Positions 46,380-58,152 of a stretch of 64,000 bases of DNA are shown here, in pieces. The DNA lies in assembly GCF_019112545.1 (NCBI RefSeq), contig NW_025064886.1, positions 1,349,625 through 1,413,624 of the forward strand, given 5' to 3'. This stretch comes from Guyanagaster necrorhizus. Lineage: Eukaryota; Basidiomycota; Agaricomycetes; Agaricales; Physalacriaceae. Position 1 is the stretch's first letter, and each line of letters begins with the position of its first letter. A program made the position numbers and the translations under genes. The notes below the pieces were generated by a model. It was not told the origin of the DNA, ran no database searches, and saw only the letters and a list, made by a program, of their open reading frames with translations.

Positions 46380-46804
46380 TGTTATAATTTTTCCCTTTTC
46401 ATTGCCATTTAACCCCTATTTATGCTTAGTCAGAAGGCATACAATCGTGGGAAGGCTTAGTCAGCACAACTAAACTCACCCCGACCATCGAGCCTGACGA
46501 CTCACAATTACCCTTTTATGTACGGTAGCGATGCCCAAAGACAGTGGGCACCATGGATACAGACAGACACAATAAGTAAAGTACTATAATTAGGAGTATC
46601 AACGTAGTATTTAAGTAGTAACGCTCTCGCTGGTATGCCCCAGCTTCGAGCTAAAGTTTATACCTGCTATTCTACCTCGAGTCTATATTTGACCTTGTGT
46701 CACACCAAATGGGTACATACTAAGTGGACTCAGGTGATTTCTCGAAGTGCGAAGGAACACCTGTTTATCATGTGTATCTGTTCACGTGATGCTTGAGCCT
46801 AACA
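46380..46804 (+). repeat. Element D 3' LTR
   Basis: 425 bp, same length as the 5' LTR with no indels. TATA-like tatttaag at 46608-46615; agcttcgagctaa at 46642-46654 matches the primer site exactly when reverse-complemented. Confidence 0.92.
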
Positions 46805-48030
46805 AGTAGTGACAGAAAGAGTGAGCTCAGATGGACCCTGAGCAAGCCTGAGAAGAACTCACTGAGCAAGCCAGAGTGGAGGCTCAGTGACAGTATGAGG
46901 AGGAGCAAGAGGACAGAAGGTGACAACAAGAGCAAGAAGATGAGGCCACCTATTTAGAATCAGTCTTCTCAGAAAGATATAAACTTTAAACTAAATCCAC
47001 TAGATCCCTCTTCTAGAAGCCCAGTATATCAACTGACCTATAGACAGAACCAGCCAGCTCCATTACTATAAGTGAGGCTGTGAGGAGGGAAGGTAATTCT
47101 CTTACCCCCTATGTCTCTACCCCTGATATGATCTCCTCAGATGCTGAGTCCATACTCAATATCTATAGGCTTCAAGTATCTCTCAATGCCCACATCTCTG
47201 ACCACAGTCTCCAGAGATTCCTTGGTGGGAGAGCTATAGAACAGTTTCTTAATCTGGAGTTTTATGGAAACTTCAGAGTCTATCACAAAGACCTGGAGAT
47301 GGTGCAAGCACATGGTGGAAACCAATATGATATTGACATCAGAGCCAGATAATCTGTTCAGCAGGCTACTCTAATGAACAACAATGAAGCCAGCCTCAGC
47401 ATCTAAAACAGTTGCCAGCTCCTCAGCAATCCTTTGACTAGCTGCAGCAAGCATCTTTGATCAGCTTGCTGATTTTCCTCTTGAGAAAAATAAAGAGAAA
47501 GCAAGCAAGAGCAACAAGATCAAGGATAAAGATCCTCATAGGCTTGAAGACTTCATCAAATACACCTATAATGAAACAGACAAAGAGGCATTGGAAGAAG
47601 AGATACAGAGGGCCAGGGTAGAAGAATACCAGAACCTCTATGAGGAAGGGGTAATATTTTTATAATGCAATGCCAAATAGCTCACATTGTATATGGAACA
47701 ACTATATATTAATGCAGAACTGCTGGAGAGGCAGGAAATTTTACAGTATTCAGCCATGAAACATGCAATTGACACCTATAACAAGCAGCACCCTGAAAAC
47801 CAACTAGCTGACCTGCTGGTATACAAGTTGAGGTTTGATATACAACCAATGCCATGAACACTGCCCATAACCCTGAAATGAGCTGTTTACACAGCACTAT
47901 TCATCTGATCAAGCCAAAGTCACTACTCATACTCCATGCTATCTGTTCAGTCCTCAGAAACTCAGCTTTCCCATTCCTGACCAAAACTGCTCAATCAGCT
48001 CACTGAGTTCCAAAACCTGTAGACTGATTA

Positions 48031-50342
48031 ATTTAGAAATGATCAGCAGCAGATATCAGTTTTTGATTATCATTTCATTAAGTTTTCAGTAGTCCTAAAC
48101 TGGCTGTAACTTCCCATCCTTCTTCTTTATGAAGAAGGGCAAAGCCATCAGCAATTTGGAGGATCAGATTCTTCCACCAGGCAAATTCTTATCTAAGAAC
48201 TTGTCAAGCTCTTGCTGCTCCATGTGGTTGAGAGGATAAATCTTGCAGTTGAGGTTGGCATTGATATTGGAAATTAACTCAATAGTATAGTCCTATAGCT
48301 TCAGATCTGAGAGCTCATCACAATTCTCTTTCTCAAAGAGATCTTGGAAATCTTGTGCTCATTCCAGCACCACTTCTTTGAAGGTTTTAGTTCTTTTCTC
48401 TATGTTGGTCTTTGCTGCTAAGTCATTGGCATAGTGTATTGCCCTTATATGGATGGCTTCTTTTATGTTGATGATGAGAACTATTTCTCCATCCTCCATT
48501 TCTTCATCCTATTTGTCATCTTTATCTTCATCAAATAGTATAAACAGGATTTTGTGGCATTAGCATCTAGCAAATATAATTTGTCCTATCTTTCAGTTGA
48601 TTAAGAGATTGTGGCAGATCAACCAGTCATGATCAAAGAAGATTTTCTTTGATCCTAAGTCAGTAACTGCCAAGTCAATATGCTCAGCATGGTCTCTGAT
48701 CACCATTCAAAGTTCAATAAACTCCATGATAGATTCAGCTTGATTTCAGATTCTATCAGTATTGTAGACTGGAATAGAGGCCACCATTGATCTGATGGAG
48801 AGGTTGTGCTTAGCAATGAAAGCATGATTAATTAAGCTCCTAGTGCAGCTGCTGTCAATTAAGGTTGAAATTGTGTATATAGTTTGGTTAGTTAGCATTT
48901 TGATCTGGACCTTCATTATGAGAATCTTCCTTATTGTCTTCTGTCTCTGAATGTATCATTGGGGTTTTCAAAGCTCATTCAGCCACTCTAGCATATGATT
49001 TCTCTCCACCTTTTGCATTTCTTCTACCATCTTGTCAATTACTTCTTTGACTCATACCTTATGTACCCAGTTCTTCAACACTGCTTTCACTTCTTCAGTT
49101 CTAGCATTTTAAATAGCACACCAGGTTCACTTGGTATCAAATAGTTTGAGCCATCCAATAGAGATCTCTCTCTCTGTTTGACCTATAGATGGTTGAATCA
49201 TTGGTTTTTGCAATTCCTTCAATGTTCTTAGTATAGCAGCAGATCAGAGTATATTCAAATGTGTAGATAATTTATTTGTAACTACAGAGATACTGTAAGT
49301 CCGTTCAGCAGCTATTTGAGACACACTATGAAGTCATTCAGCCAATCAAGTGGAATTGCTCACTTATTGGCCTTATCTTTTATCTCCTCAATCTTCATAT
49401 CTTTGCTATTTTTCTCAATCACATCTGTCTCCTTTTGCAGCTTGACAATCTGGGCTTTGATGTCTTCTCACATGTGTTCCTTCTTTAGGCAGATCCTGGA
49501 CATGTGTCTCTTCTCTCCACAGTTAAAACACTTCTCCTCCTTTTTGAGACAATCAATGTCTATTGGCTTGCTAGATCTCATAAAGATGGTGTCTGAGCTG
49601 CTCTTCTTTTTGCTATAGGAGGATGTGATGCTCTGTTTTGCCAGTGCTGTTTGATTGTCTGTCTTGCTGCTTCTTCCAGTATTCTTATCATTCTGATTGA
49701 AGTTTTCAACTGCTATCTGTTGCTGCTGCTCTCTGTTCATTATTGTGATTCTATTCTTTCACTCATCATATCTCTTCAGGATATTGTTTTCAATGTCCAA
49801 GATAATCTTGGTGTATGAAGAAGAAACTCTGAGTTTAAGAGCTTCAATGAGTTGCCCATTTTTGAAAAGATCATCATAAACTCTGGCAAGTTTGGTGAGC
49901 TGCTCCAAGTCATTGAAGTATTTGACTGTCATCTTGTCACCCATATGTAACTTCTTCATCTTGTTCTTATGTACTTCCTGAATTGTGGAGTCAAGAAATT
50001 TCTCTTGTATGGCAGCTTTAAAGATAGACCAGGATGGCAGTTGATGGTACTCTTTGGTCATAGAGTACAAATCTGCAAGTTGTAAGATTCACCAGTCCTT
50101 GGCCTTGTCCTCAAAGTACAAAGCAGTAAAGGCTATGTGGTATATATTGATAGTGAGGTAGGCAGAGTACACTTGAAAGTATGTTTCACAGTTAGTGAGG
50201 AATCTGTCTATATTATCAGAATATTCTTTAAAGAGATGCAGCTTCCATATAAGATTGAGTTTACACTGTATTAATGCAGTATCAGCTGCAAATAGGCCTA
50301 TCAGGTTTGGGTATTCCTCAAATAGCAGATATAGGATAATCA
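48031..50342 (-). pseudogene. Inverted gag-protease-RT fragment inside element C
   Basis: About 2.3 kb in the opposite orientation to its flanks, without LTRs. Minus reading gives gag from EEYPNLIGLFAADTALIQ (50300) through EKFLDSTIQEVHKNKMKKLH (50000) and the zinc knuckle CFNCGEKRHMSRIC (49530) to RT DGKLQPV near 48130. The plus-strand copies on either side stop and resume within about 120 bp of the same gag position. It is an inverted duplication or gene-conversion-like insertion rather than a normal transposition product. Confidence 0.65.
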
Positions 50343-53254
50343 TGCAAAAAGAGGCTACACCCCAAGAAAGTCCTATCGCTGATGATGGCTCTCTTCATTC
50401 TTTCCCTAAACCACCAGCCAATTGGTAACATCTGCTCTTCAATTAATAGTCCAATCTGATGAGGCCCCTATTAAACAATGCTACTATGCTCCAATGCAAG
50501 CCGGATCTCCTCTAAAAGCCTCACTCCTTTAAGAGAGCTTCTGATGACATTAACTAATTTCTCATCAACTGTGAACAATACTTTAAGGTTCACATTGCTT
50601 ATCTTAGTACTGATATAAACAAAGTCATCTTTGCCACCTCCTATCTTGAGGACAAAACAAAAATGTATAGATTCTAATCTCATCAAACTTCTACTCCACC
50701 ATCTGACAGCATCACTATTTCCCCTTGTGGCTGGTCTTCAAACAAATGCTGAACAACAAGTTTATTGATCTGGCAGTATAGAAGGTACATAAATCAAAGA
50801 TCAAGGAGTACAAGATAGGAGATAAGACTGTGACTGAGTATTTTGATGAGCTGGAATAGCTTGCTAAGCTAGCCAGGATCTGGGATGATATCTCCAATAA
50901 TAGGAGAAGGGTAGAAGCTCTCAAATGAGAGGTGCTGAATTCCTATATCATGATGATCTTAGCTATTGGAAAATTCATCCTAAAGAGATACAATGAATGG
51001 AAAGAACAGATTACAGAGATGTATAAGGAGTGGCAGCAACAGAAACCAGAGCAATCCAATCTACAGAATTATCAGAAACTGAACCAGCCTTCAACTCAGA
51101 AGACTGGCAGCCAGTCTGAGAATCCCAAATCAGAAGGATCATTGACTTTTAGCATGCCCTCCTATGGCATGCAGAAGACAGGAACAGAGACCACATATAC
51201 TGAGGCCAGCAAGCCTATAGACATCAACAGGCTGAAAAAGGAGAGAAAGTGCTTCAACTGTGGATAAAAGAGTCACATGTCAAGGAATTGCCTGAAGAAG
51301 AAATAAACCTGTAAAGATATTAGGGCACAAATTGCTGAGTTACAGAAGGAAGCCAATGAACTCAGAGCAGAGACAAAGACTGAAAAAGTAAAAGATAGGG
51401 CCAACCAGTGAGCAATTTCACTGGATCAGCTAAAGGACTTCATAGTGTGCAACATACAGCTGCTAGATAGACTGATAGTACTTCTGTAGCTACTCTTATG
51501 CTCAAATTATGCATACATTCAAATATACTCAAAATTCTTATCTCACACACTAATAATGAATTGCTCAAAGAAAAAACTCAATCATCTATGAGCCAAACAG
51601 AGGGAGAGACCTCCACTAAATAGCTCAAGCCATTCAATACTGAATAGACTTGGCAGGCTATTAAAGAAGCACTCATAGAGAAAGCAGCAAAGGCAGTACT
51701 CAAAAATTGGGTATATAAGACCCAAGCTGAAGAAGTCATAGATGATATGATTAAAAGGATGAAGATGACAGAAAGATGTTGAGTCTTGAAATAGCTCAAT
51801 GAGTTGTGAGAGCCCTAGAGATACATTCAATGAACCAGAACCTCAGGATGAAACCTTACTACCAAGGCCCAAATTGAAACCCTGATCAACTGGTCTACCT
51901 ATGCAGTCACAGCACTCATCAACAGTGGCTGTACTAGTAGTTTAATCAACTGAGCTTTCATCAATAAGCATAATCTGTCTATTAAAGCTACCATAGCCTC
52001 TATCTCTGTATATAATGCAAATGGAACCAAGAATTAAGCTGATTCAATCACTGAATTCATCAAATTACAACTCATGATCAGTGACTATTTGGAATGGATC
52101 AATCTGACTATCACTGACTTAGGAACAAAAGAAGTGTTCCTAGGTCATAATTGGTTGATCTGCCACAATCTACTAGTCAAGTGGAAAACTGAGTAGATCA
52201 CTTTTGCATAATATAGATGTCAAAAACTTTCATTTGAGTTATCAGATGAAGATTCAGAAGATTGATAGAATGAGAAGATAGAGGATGGTGAGACTATTCT
52301 CACTGTTGACTTCCAACCAGCACTGCATATTCAGGCCATGCACCATACTAATGACTTAGCTGCCAAAGCTAATGCTGAGAGAGAGAAAAAATCATTCAAG
52401 AAAATAGTTTCTGAATGGGCTTATGACTATCAAGACCTATTTGACAAAGAAAGTTTTGACAAGCTGCCAAAGTCTAAACTATGGGACCATGCAATCAAGC
52501 TCATTCTCAATGCCAATGCTAACCTTGATTGCAAAATCTATCTACTTGACAACCACAAGCAACAGGAACTTGACAAGTTTCTGAAAGAAAACTCTTCAGC
52601 AGACAAATTTGACTCTCAAAATTATCTATAGCATCATCATTCTTCTTTGTCAAAAAGAAGGATGGAAAACTCTGATCAGTATAGAATTATTGAAAGCTTA
52701 ATGAAATGATGATCAAGAATCATTATCTGCTTCTATTGATCTTAGAACTGATGGATAAGTTATGAGAGGTGAAATACTATATCAAGCTTGATGTCCACTG
52801 AAAATATAACAATATGCAAATCAAAGAAGGTGATGAGTGGAAGGCAGTCTTCAGAACTAACTGAGAGCTCTTTGAGCCCATAGTGATATTCTTCAGACTC
52901 ACAAAATCTCTGGCAACCTTTTAGTGGATGATGAATGATATATTCAAAGACCTCATCATCACTGAAAAAGTCACTATCTATTTAGATAACATCTTGATTA
53001 TGTCCAAAGATCAAGGAGAGCATCATCAACTAGTTTGGCAAGTTCTGAAACTAATGAGAAAACACAAGCTGTTTCTCAAGGCTGAAAAATATGAGTTTGA
53101 AGTAATAAAAACTGAATACTTGAGAGTGATCATCAGTGAAGAAAGTATTAGAATGGATCTCATTAAGATGGCAGAAGCCATGAAATGGCTGGAGTTGATA
53201 AAGAAGAAGGAACTCCAATCATTTCTAGAGTTCACAAACTTCTATTACTAGTTC
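50343..53254 (+). pseudogene. Plus-strand gag-pol fragment (probable continuation of element C)
   Basis: Gag resumes at ESPIADDGSLHSFPKPP and runs through ILAIGKFILKRYNEWKEQIT and a zinc-knuckle region (51250-51300, its Gly codon mutated to a stop) to the conserved CAGTGA (51409-51411). Pol then covers protease (ALINSGCT, Asp to Asn), RT with TIYLDNILIMS (Asp to Asn) and breaks off at FTNFYY, where the LTR of element F is inserted at 53255. Many stops. Confidence 0.72.
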
Positions 53255-53725
53255 TGTTATGATTTTTCCACACTTTTATCTTTTATTCAAGGAATTAACC
53301 CCTATCTTTGCTTAGTCAGAGTGTCTAGCCAGTGCTTAGGACTGTGAGACCAGGCTTAGTCATCACAACAATGCCCAGTCAGTCATTGTTCTTTGACATG
53401 ATGGTTACTGCTTGATGACAGATAATACCCTTTTGTAGGTAGCTTCATGATACTGGACAAAACACTTTATAGTGTCAGGATGCACAATTAGATAGTTGTA
53501 TCTTTAGCATGGACAATGACTGGTATATAAGTAGCATAACTCTCACTGTAATAACCTCAGGTTCAAGCTAAAGTTTATTTCTTTACTATTTTATCTCAAG
53601 CCAATCTAAAGGCCTTGAGATATAAAGCCACACAACATATTAAGTGAACTCTGACATCATTGTCTGAAGTGTGAGACAGTGTCAGTTTATCATATGTTTA
53701 GATTATATGTCATTTGGGCTTAACA
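53255..53725 (+). repeat. Element F 5' LTR
   Basis: 471-bp LTR (TGTTATGATTTTT ... GGCTTAACA) inserted into element C pol; the left flank agttc is the candidate duplication. It contains gtatataag and, about 30 bp on, ggttcaagctaa. Confidence 0.85.
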
Positions 53726-53781
53726 ATTAGCTCAAAGCTTCTAGCTTCCCTTTCTCAAGCCCAATTGTGCTGAGAAACTGA

Positions 53782-54020
53782 ATGCCCTCTGCTATCAACC
53801 CATCAGATCCAAACTTTACTCATGAGTTCTTCAAACTTCTTGTGTCTATTATTGAAACCCTATTAGAATTATTGGTGATTATACAGCTGTGCCATAAATG
53901 CTAATCAATCACTGCCTGGGCAATTTGATATTACCAAGAATTTTAACATATCCAACAAATACTATGAAATGTCACTCCTGACCTCCCCCTCTATGATATC
54001 CCTCTCTCTGCCCAACAGTC
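53782..54020 (+). pseudogene. Element F gag 5' fragment
   Basis: Gag start MPSAINPSDPNFTHEFFKLL followed by the hydrophobic segment ETLLELLVIIQL. It is cut at 54021 by the LTR of element G. The rest of F lies beyond the window. Confidence 0.7.
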
Positions 54021-54480
54021 TGTTATGATTTTTCTATTCTTTTTCTGGATTAACTCCTATTTATGCTTAGTCAGAGTGCTAAGACAAGTGCTTAGGACTA
54101 TGGAATAAGGCTTAGTTATTATAATGACTGAGTTCATCATTGTCTTTTAATGCAACAGCATTGTCTGACAATGCACAAAAGTCTTTTTATGTACAGTATT
54201 GATATCCAAGGACAAGAGGCACAAAAGACTCAGCAATGCACAATTAGTAGTAGTATATTTAGATATGACTTGTATGGTATTTAAGACAGCTTGCTCTTAC
54301 TGGTAATCCCCAGCTTTGAGCTAAAGTTTACTTTCACACTATTCTATACTCAAGCCCAATTCTTCAGACCTTGTGACATATTGATCAGAATATGCATCAG
54401 TGGACTCAGCTGATCTCCTGAAGTGTAAGGAGATGACTGTTTATCATGTGTTTCTGTTCATATGACACTTAGGTCTAATA
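54021..54480 (+). repeat. Element G 5' LTR
   Basis: 460 bp; the terminal CTAACA has decayed to CTAATA. It has gtatttaag, then agctttgagctaa (54312-54324) about 32 bp later. The following primer site ttagcttgaagct (54482-54494) pairs with it, with two positions that would be G-U in RNA. Confidence 0.88.
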
Positions 54481-54537
54481 ATTAGCTTGAAGCTTCATCT
54501 TCTCTTTTCTCATACAATGTAGTGCAGAGAAAACTGA

Positions 54538-57500
54538 ATGCTCAATCTTACTCTATCAGACCCAAACTTTAATTAAGAGTTCTTTGAACTCTTAGCTTTC
54601 ATCATCAGAACACTCTTAAGCTTACTTGTAATCATCCAGCTGTGCTGAAAATGTCACTCAATTACTACCTGAGCTATTCAACATTATAATGAATTCTAAC
54701 ACAACTATTATATTTTCTGCAATATAACTCCAGACCTTCCCCTATATAACATCCTCAAATCCTGAAGAACATCCTACCAGCTCTTGACAAGCCCCTTATC
54801 TGAAGCCAGACTTAGCAGCATGCATCAAGAGAACATTTAGGAAGAGGAGAGACACTGATACCCTCTCAGATGATCTAACAGAGACCACAACTCTCACATC
54901 ACAGAATTCCAAAACCCATAGATCTGAGGGCCACCCTCCAACCACAAGGATGAAGACATTCCAGAGGACTTCTTTCAGCAGTTCTCTTCCTCTGACAATT
55001 CCAGAAATATGTGAATCCATGAGATTACAGACTATGCTAGAGACTCTCAGTCTCACTCAGATGGCTGCAAGATCCTGACCTCAGACTCCTAGAAGCCAGC
55101 CTTGCAGCTCCCTCTCCTTGGCCCACTATTTGGTCAGAACAAGCAGCAGAATAGAGAGGGCTCTCTCAGACTGGCTCAATGATGAGTGGAGATACTGGGA
55201 GAACTAGAATGAAATCATTCACCAACTCTTCTCCATTTGAGATCTCAATGTCCCATTTAACTATGACAATGCCCTCTAACAAGAGGAGCAAAGACAGTGA
55301 AATGACTCACAGCCATCCTGCAGTGAGCTTGAGGAGTGTCTCATCCTTCAGAGGCAGGCAAAGCAGACTGCCAAGCATGATCAGCAGTATAGAGAGGAGC
55401 AGTATGAAGTTGAAAGGGCCTGATTAGAAAGAGCTGACATCTCTAACTGGTATGGACTTCAACCAGAGGTCACATCAGTACTCATGCCAGTATGAGTAGA
55501 CTGCTCTGCCTCCATCTCAGTCTCTTCAGAGAGCCGAGTACCACTGACACCAATTCCTGGGCACCAGAAGCCTGAGCAGACACCGAAGTCCTTACTGCTG
55601 ATGAAGTCTGAGCCAGGAGAGGCAGAGTCTCTCCTCTAACTCAGGATGATGTCCTGTGAACCATCCCACACCCTCCAATCTCACAATATCTCTCTCTCCA
55701 ATGAACCTTTAGCACTGACACTATGGGTTATGAGTCTCTGGTACTGCTCACATCCCCACTTGCATCCTCTGAGGGTTTCTTAGGAGCTGAGTGATCAGGC
55801 AACTCCTCGATGATAGGTACTGAAGAAATGTCCAGCTCTATTGCAAGTGAGTGGTGGCAGAGAGAGTGACAGGGGGAAACTGGTATGACTCTGATATTGG
55901 AAGTTAACTTGCTTCCACCTACCTCAATGCCTCAGACTTTTTAGGCCCCATCACTGGGCCAAGTACCCAGTCAGGACAGTGGATCAACAATATGACTGCA
56001 AGAGAGCATAGAGAGTTTTTATGACCCATCTGCTGTTTCTCTCCTTGAGGAAGAGAAAGATGACCAGGTTGAGGATGATGAGAAGACTGAAAGTAGTGAG
56101 CCACCCTGTGTCAGAGAGGAACTTGCATACACACTAAACAAAGAAACAGATGAAAAAGCATTGGAAGAAGAAATCTGATATGCAAGGGGACAGAAGTATC
56201 AGGAGCTGTATGAGAAAGGAGTAAATCTCCTATAGTGTGATGCCAACTGATTGGCATCACAGATGGGACAATTATATTTACATTCTGAACCTAACAAATA
56301 AACAGAAATCTTAAGACATGAAGCAACAAAATATACTGCTCAGCAATATAACCAGAACCATCCTGAAGACTCAGTTGGCATGCCACCCAAATATCAACTA
56401 CCACCTCAAGTCTGACCAATGCTATGGTCACCTCCCATCACTCTAAAATAGGCTATATACATGGCACTATTGATTTAAAGCACATTTTCATACTCTGCAT
56501 CCTCTTTCTGATCTATGGCAACTCAGTTGTCTTGATCCCAACCTCAGCTGAAGACTCCACCAATCTCATACTGAAATCCATGGACTGGCAAAAGAAGCCA
56601 AATTCTGGAGCACAGCCTCCATCTGATGAAGCAAGTGAAAGTAAGATAGAGAAGAAGCTGGTCCAAGATGACTCAGAAGCAATCCAGTTGGGATTTACAA
56701 TCAGGAATGGGGTTATTGTCTGAAAAGAAGCACTTCCACAGAGAAGCCCAGTTGCTGATGATAACTCACTTCATTCATTCTCCCATCCATCTGATAAGTG
56801 GCACTGACCCCCTTTCTTGGATTGGCCCAATTCAATGGGTGCATTACCAGAAAATACTGCTGTCTTACAGTGCAGGCCAGATCTACTGCATAAACTGCAT
56901 CCCTTTAAAGAGGCTTCTGATGACATTGATTGATTTCTGGTTGACTGTGAATAATACTTTGAGGTGTATATTGGATATCTTAGAACTGACATGAACAAGG
57001 TTGTGTTTGCTGTCTTGTATCTCAAAGAGAAGGCAAAAACTTGATGGATCCTAATCTCTCTAAACTTCTGATTGTTGACTCAGGAGCATTACTGGTACCT
57101 CTCATGGCCAGTATTCAAACAAATGCTGCATGATAAATTCATTGATCCAGCTATACAGGAGATACACAAACAAAAGATCAAGAACTACAAGATGGAGGAC
57201 AAGGCAGCTACAGACTACTTTGACAAGCTAGAACAACTTGCCAAGCTCACTAGTATCTGGGATGATATAGCTAATGATGGATGGATGGTTGAGGCCCTCA
57301 AGTGAGGAGTCTCCTCCTTGTATATCATGATGATTTCAGCAATCAGCATCAAAGCTCTGATGCCAGTCAGCTATAATGAATGGAAAGAAAGAATCATTGA
57401 GATGTACAAGGAGTGACAAAGGCAGAAAGTGGAACAGTTGACTCTGTAAGATTATTCAAAGAAACTGACCCCACCAACCCTGAATAAATCATTGGAGACA

Positions 57501-57791
57501 ACTGCTGGGAAATCACAGAAATCCTCTATGGCTTCACCATCATATAGCATGCAGAAGACAGAAATAGGAATGACCTATATAGAGACAAAGAAGCCTATAG
57601 ACATAGACTGGATGAAGAAGGAGGGCAAATGCTTCAACTGTGGGCAGAAGAGCCACATGGCCACAGACTGCCCAAAGAAGAAGCAGACCCAGAAAGACAT
57701 ATGGGCTCAGATTGCCAAGCTGCAGAAAGAAGATGAAGGATTTGGCACAGAAACCAAAGTAGAGAAGGTAAAAGATGGGGCTGATCAGTGA
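54538..57791 (+). pseudogene. Element G gag remains
   Basis: ATG 54538; hydrophobic N-terminal segment (ELLAFIIRTLL-like). A long degraded middle leads to the capsid core IQEIHKQKIKNYKMEDKAAT (57150-57220) and zinc knuckle CFNCGQKSHMATDC (near 57640). Ends DQ-TGA (57789-57791). Many stops. Confidence 0.72.
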
Positions 57792-58152
57792 GCGATTCTA
57801 CTGGATCAGCCAAGAACCTTCATGGTGTGCCAATAGCAGCTGATAGTCAGACTGATAGTATTTCTATAGTCATCCCTATGTCTGAATCACCTATGCATTC
57901 AAATATACTCCAGTTATCTATCAAACACACTAAAGAATCACAAAAAGAAGCTCAAATGCCTTCAGGCTGAACAGAAGCAGAGAGCCCCACCACTTGGCTC
58001 AAACCATTCAATACTGAGTGGACTTGGAGGGCTATCAAAGATGCCATGGACAAAGCTGCAGTGAGAGCCATACTCAAAAATTGGGTTCACAAGATCTGAA
58101 CCAAAGAAGTTATTGATAAAATGATAGAAGAAATAAAAAAGGCTGAATGATG

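Larger units (their letters stand above)
38747..46804 (+). mobile_element. LTR retrotransposon D (chromovirus), full-length, youngest copy
   Basis: Complete 8058-bp Ty3/gypsy chromovirus. It has 425-bp LTRs at 38747-39171 and 46380-46804, a 5-bp duplication agtag (38742-38746, 46805-46809), a presumed primer site after the 5' LTR, and a purine tract aagtggggggtaa (46367-46379) before the 3' LTR. It keeps many CpGs, unlike its neighbours. By eye its LTRs differ at about 20 sites, all transitions. It is inserted in the gag of element C. Confidence 0.93.
37961..48030 (+). pseudogene. Element C gag, interrupted by element D
   Basis: The gag start at 37961 is followed by the hydrophobic N-terminal segment, then text colinear with element D gag up to 38746. 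Element D and its duplication (38742-46809) are inserted here. Gag resumes at 46810 with ISSDAESILN and SLQRFLGGRAIEQFLNLEF and continues to about 48030, where it meets an inverted fragment. Many stops. Confidence 0.7.
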
